Below are positions 14,127 to 15,043 of a DNA stretch of 15,043 nucleotides, piece after piece. The translations under genes and the position numbers were made by a program. A model generated the notes under the pieces. That model saw nothing but the letters and a program-made list of their open reading frames with translations. It was not told the DNA's origin and made no database searches. The DNA lies in NCBI GenBank assembly GCA_023390985.1, contig JAEWBU010000121.1, positions 1 to 15,043 on the forward strand, read 5' to 3'. Position 1 is the first letter of the stretch. Each line of letters opens with the position of its first letter. The DNA comes from Pseudomonadota bacterium (GTDB lineage Bacteria > Pseudomonadota > Gammaproteobacteria > Burkholderiales > Burkholderiaceae_C).

Positions 14127-15043
14127 TCAGAGACCGAGTTGGCGCAGGTCCAGCTGGCCGCCCCGCATCGGCGGGCACCAGTAGTACGCGCCGTTCACCG
14201 GCTTGCTGATGCGGAACATCGCATCGACGATGCCGTCGTCGTGGCCGGCCATGCGGCGCATCTGGGCCTCGAACGCGTCGAAAGACTTGCCGAAGGCGAC
14301 GAAGTTCAGGCCCGCCTGCATGCTCATCATCCAGGGCATGGAGCGGCGCAGCACGAAGGCCTCGGGCTCGAAGCTCTCCTGCGCGGTGCGCTTGACGTGG
14401 GCCCACTCGGGTGCGTCCTCCAGTTCCTCGTTGGTGACGCGGTGGCGGCCGAAGTGGTGGTTGGCCGCCTCGTCGCCCAGCGCCTCGAACGCGTCGAGGT
14501 CGTGCACCCACTGCTGCACGGCGACGTAGCTCGAACCATCGATTCCTTCGCCGAGTCCGTGCGCGAAAGCCGCTTCCTCGGCCTTCTCGCCGGTGGGGTT
14601 CTCGGTGCCGTCCTCGTAGCCGGTGAGGTCGCGGCCGTGGCCACTGTCGCCCAGGGCATGGCGGAACGCATCGACCACGTGCCGCACCGCGAACGCCGGC
14701 GCCAGCGCCTTCTGCACCTTGCGCGTCAGCATCAGGAGGTCGCCGAGGTCGTCGCCGCGCACCCAGACCCACAGCGTGCCCGGGGTGGACGGCACGCGCA
14801 CGCCTTCGCGAGAGAGGTCGGGGAACTCGTGCAGGCCGGGCACCTTGGCGTCGAGCGCCGCAACGAGCGAAGGGCCGATGCCCAGCACCGCGTCGCTGCC
14901 GTTGACGAGCGGCGCGAGCCGCGTGAGCGCCTCGCGGATGGCCTTGGCGTCGGTCCCCTTGTCGGGGATGGCGAAGGTGACGAAACGGGCGACGGCGGGC
15001 ACGCCGTCAAGGATTCCGGGTTGGTACAGCTTGTGGTCGCCTT
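14127..15043 (-). CDS. DyP-type peroxidase, YfeX-like (5' end cut by window edge)
   Basis: DyP peroxidases are heme enzymes that oxidise dyes, porphyrins or other substrates with H2O2. The frame is open to the right edge and reads GDHKLYQPGILDGVPAVARF at its visible start, which matches how YfeX-type proteins begin. Only a very few residues are probably missing. An internal GTG at 15002 would remove the conserved YQPGIL segment and is unlikely to be the start. The family motif GYEDGTENP is present, with catalytic Asp at about residue 144 of the visible protein. The proximal heme ligand is the His of WAHVKR (about 215), and the distal arginine lies in LRRSMPW (about 232-233). These positions are close to those of E. 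coli YfeX (Asp143, His215, Arg232). About 304 residues are visible. No signal peptide is evident, so it is likely cytoplasmic. ubiA follows after four bases. Confidence 0.93.
   Translation of the reverse strand, partial: GDHKLYQPGILDGVPAVARFVTFAIPDKGTDAKAIREALTRLAPLVNGSDAVLGIGPSLVAALDAKVPGLHEFPDLSREGVRVPSTPGTLWVWVRGDDLGDLLMLTRKVQKALAPAFAVRHVVDAFRHALGDSGHGRDLTGYEDGTENPTGEKAEEAAFAHGLGEGIDGSSYVAVQQWVHDLDAFEALGDEAANHHFGRHRVTNEELEDAPEWAHVKRTAQESFEPEAFVLRRSMPWMMSMQAGLNFVAFGKSFDAFEAQMRRMAGHDDGIVDAMFRISKPVNGAYYWCPPMRGGQLDLRQLGL

Overview
The window is GC-rich DNA with a conserved bacterial ribosomal protein cluster. Protein wording in L14, L5, S8 and UbiA, the high GC and the gene style point to a betaproteobacterium of the order Burkholderiales, probably Comamonadaceae-like (for example Ramlibacter or Variovorax relatives). 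That placement is an inference from remembered family sequences; no search was run.

Layout. (1) 1-2520, minus strand: the first part of the spc ribosomal protein operon in the order rplN-rplX-rplE-rpsN-rpsH-rplF (L14, L24, L5, S14, S8, L6). rplF runs off the left edge one base into its stop codon. (2) 2521-2710: a 190-base leader and promoter region for that operon. It has a near-consensus sigma-70 promoter, a perfect hairpin at the predicted 5' end of the mRNA, and inverted repeats that can pair in more than one way. The usual partner rpsQ is not next to rplN, so this operon appears to be transcribed separately from the S10 operon. (3) 2711-11138, minus strand: a seven-gene catabolic operon. 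In transcription order it encodes a Tat-type solute-binding protein, two MalF/MalG-type permeases, a UgpC/MalK-type ATPase, a cysteine-type sulfatase (CSPSR), its formylglycine-generating enzyme (FGE) with both catalytic cysteines, and an FAD-dependent glycerol-3-phosphate dehydrogenase (glpD). Several junctions are ATGA or GTGA overlaps. (4) 11341-12402, plus strand: a divergent LacI-family regulator. The 202-base intergenic region holds two LacI-type operators, one a 20-base near-perfect palindrome over the catabolic promoter and one at the regulator's own ribosome-binding site. (5) 12428-15043: housekeeping genes proC (plus), then convergent ubiA and a DyP-type peroxidase (minus) that reaches the right edge.

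How it may work together: a sulfated organic compound is captured in the periplasm, imported intact, and desulfated in the cytoplasm by a sulfatase that has no signal peptide and is matured by the FGE encoded beside it. LacI would sense the substrate or a product. The terminal glpD is the unusual part. It suggests that a glycerol-derived moiety is released or formed, but the substrate cannot be read from the sequence. No stretch longer than 300 bases lacks a gene. No tRNA, rRNA, insertion sequence, CRISPR array or intrinsic terminator with a clear T-tract was found.
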